The position numbers and the translations under genes are program-made. A model generated the notes under the pieces. The model saw nothing but the letters and a program-made list of their open reading frames with translations. It was not told where the DNA came from and made no database searches. A stretch of DNA of 6,501 bases from DASPXY01 sp038227745 (GTDB taxonomy: Bacteria > Planctomycetota > Planctomycetia > Gemmatales > Gemmataceae), in contig JBBRPS010000608.1 in assembly GCA_038227745.1 (NCBI GenBank), positions 1 through 6,501 on the forward strand, read 5' to 3'. Below are positions 6,471 through 6,501 of this stretch, piece by piece; the first letter of the stretch is position 1, and the number at the start of each line of letters is the position of its first letter.

Positions 6471-6501
6471 ATGGAACGACGGTTTCGCGTGCGCTTGGAG
6501 G
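6471..6501 (+). CDS. Start of a further gene, cut by the window end
   Basis: The ATG at 6471 is preceded by a full consensus Shine-Dalgarno AAGGAGG (6459-6465) with 5 bases between. Only ten codons are visible (MERRFRVRLE), rich in Arg, which is too little to assign a family. The strong ribosome-binding site is the main support. Confidence 0.6.
   Translation, partial: MERRFRVRLE

Overview
The window is GC-rich bacterial DNA, roughly two-thirds G+C or more in most genes. It carries the 3' part of the ClpB disaggregase gene, followed by small, mostly uncharacterised genes separated by long, repeat-rich spacers. The protein families, the large spacers and the alternating CACGGGTTGGCCGCC repeats suggest a planctomycete of the Gemmata type. 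That assignment comes from memory of the families and was not tested by a search.

Layout, all recognised genes on the + strand: (1) 1-1742, clpB without its 5' end, closed by an unusually long palindromic terminator (1751-1826). (2) 1830-2348, a gene-free spacer with four copies of a 15-nt repeat in alternating orientation. (3) 2349-2837, a secreted protein with a papain-like (NlpC/P60, CHAP or BBC1-like) Cys-His-Asn signature. (4) 2985-3867, a compact two-gene cassette of two small hypothetical proteins (a 'DWDGFGA' protein and a 'YRRIHP' protein) behind its own extended -10 promoter. (5) About 3932-4251, a non-coding, MITE-like element with inverted repeats. (6) 4449-5423, a lower-GC gene for a zinc-ribbon protein with two membrane helices, with a good promoter. 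(7) 5444-5667, a second structured palindromic element with three flanking direct repeats. (8) 5778-6224, a small hypothetical gene ending in a perfect hairpin, then a 53-codon small ORF (6248-6409) and the first codons of a further gene (6471 on) whose Shine-Dalgarno sequence lies inside a hairpin.

Only clpB has a firmly known role: ATP-driven rescue of aggregated proteins together with DnaK. The rest reads as accessory DNA. The most notable points are the DWDG/RRIHP pair, a probable co-transcribed two-protein unit, and the compositionally foreign zinc-ribbon membrane gene, which sits between two palindromic elements that look like non-autonomous mobile DNA. No tRNA, rRNA, CRISPR array or intact transposase gene was seen.
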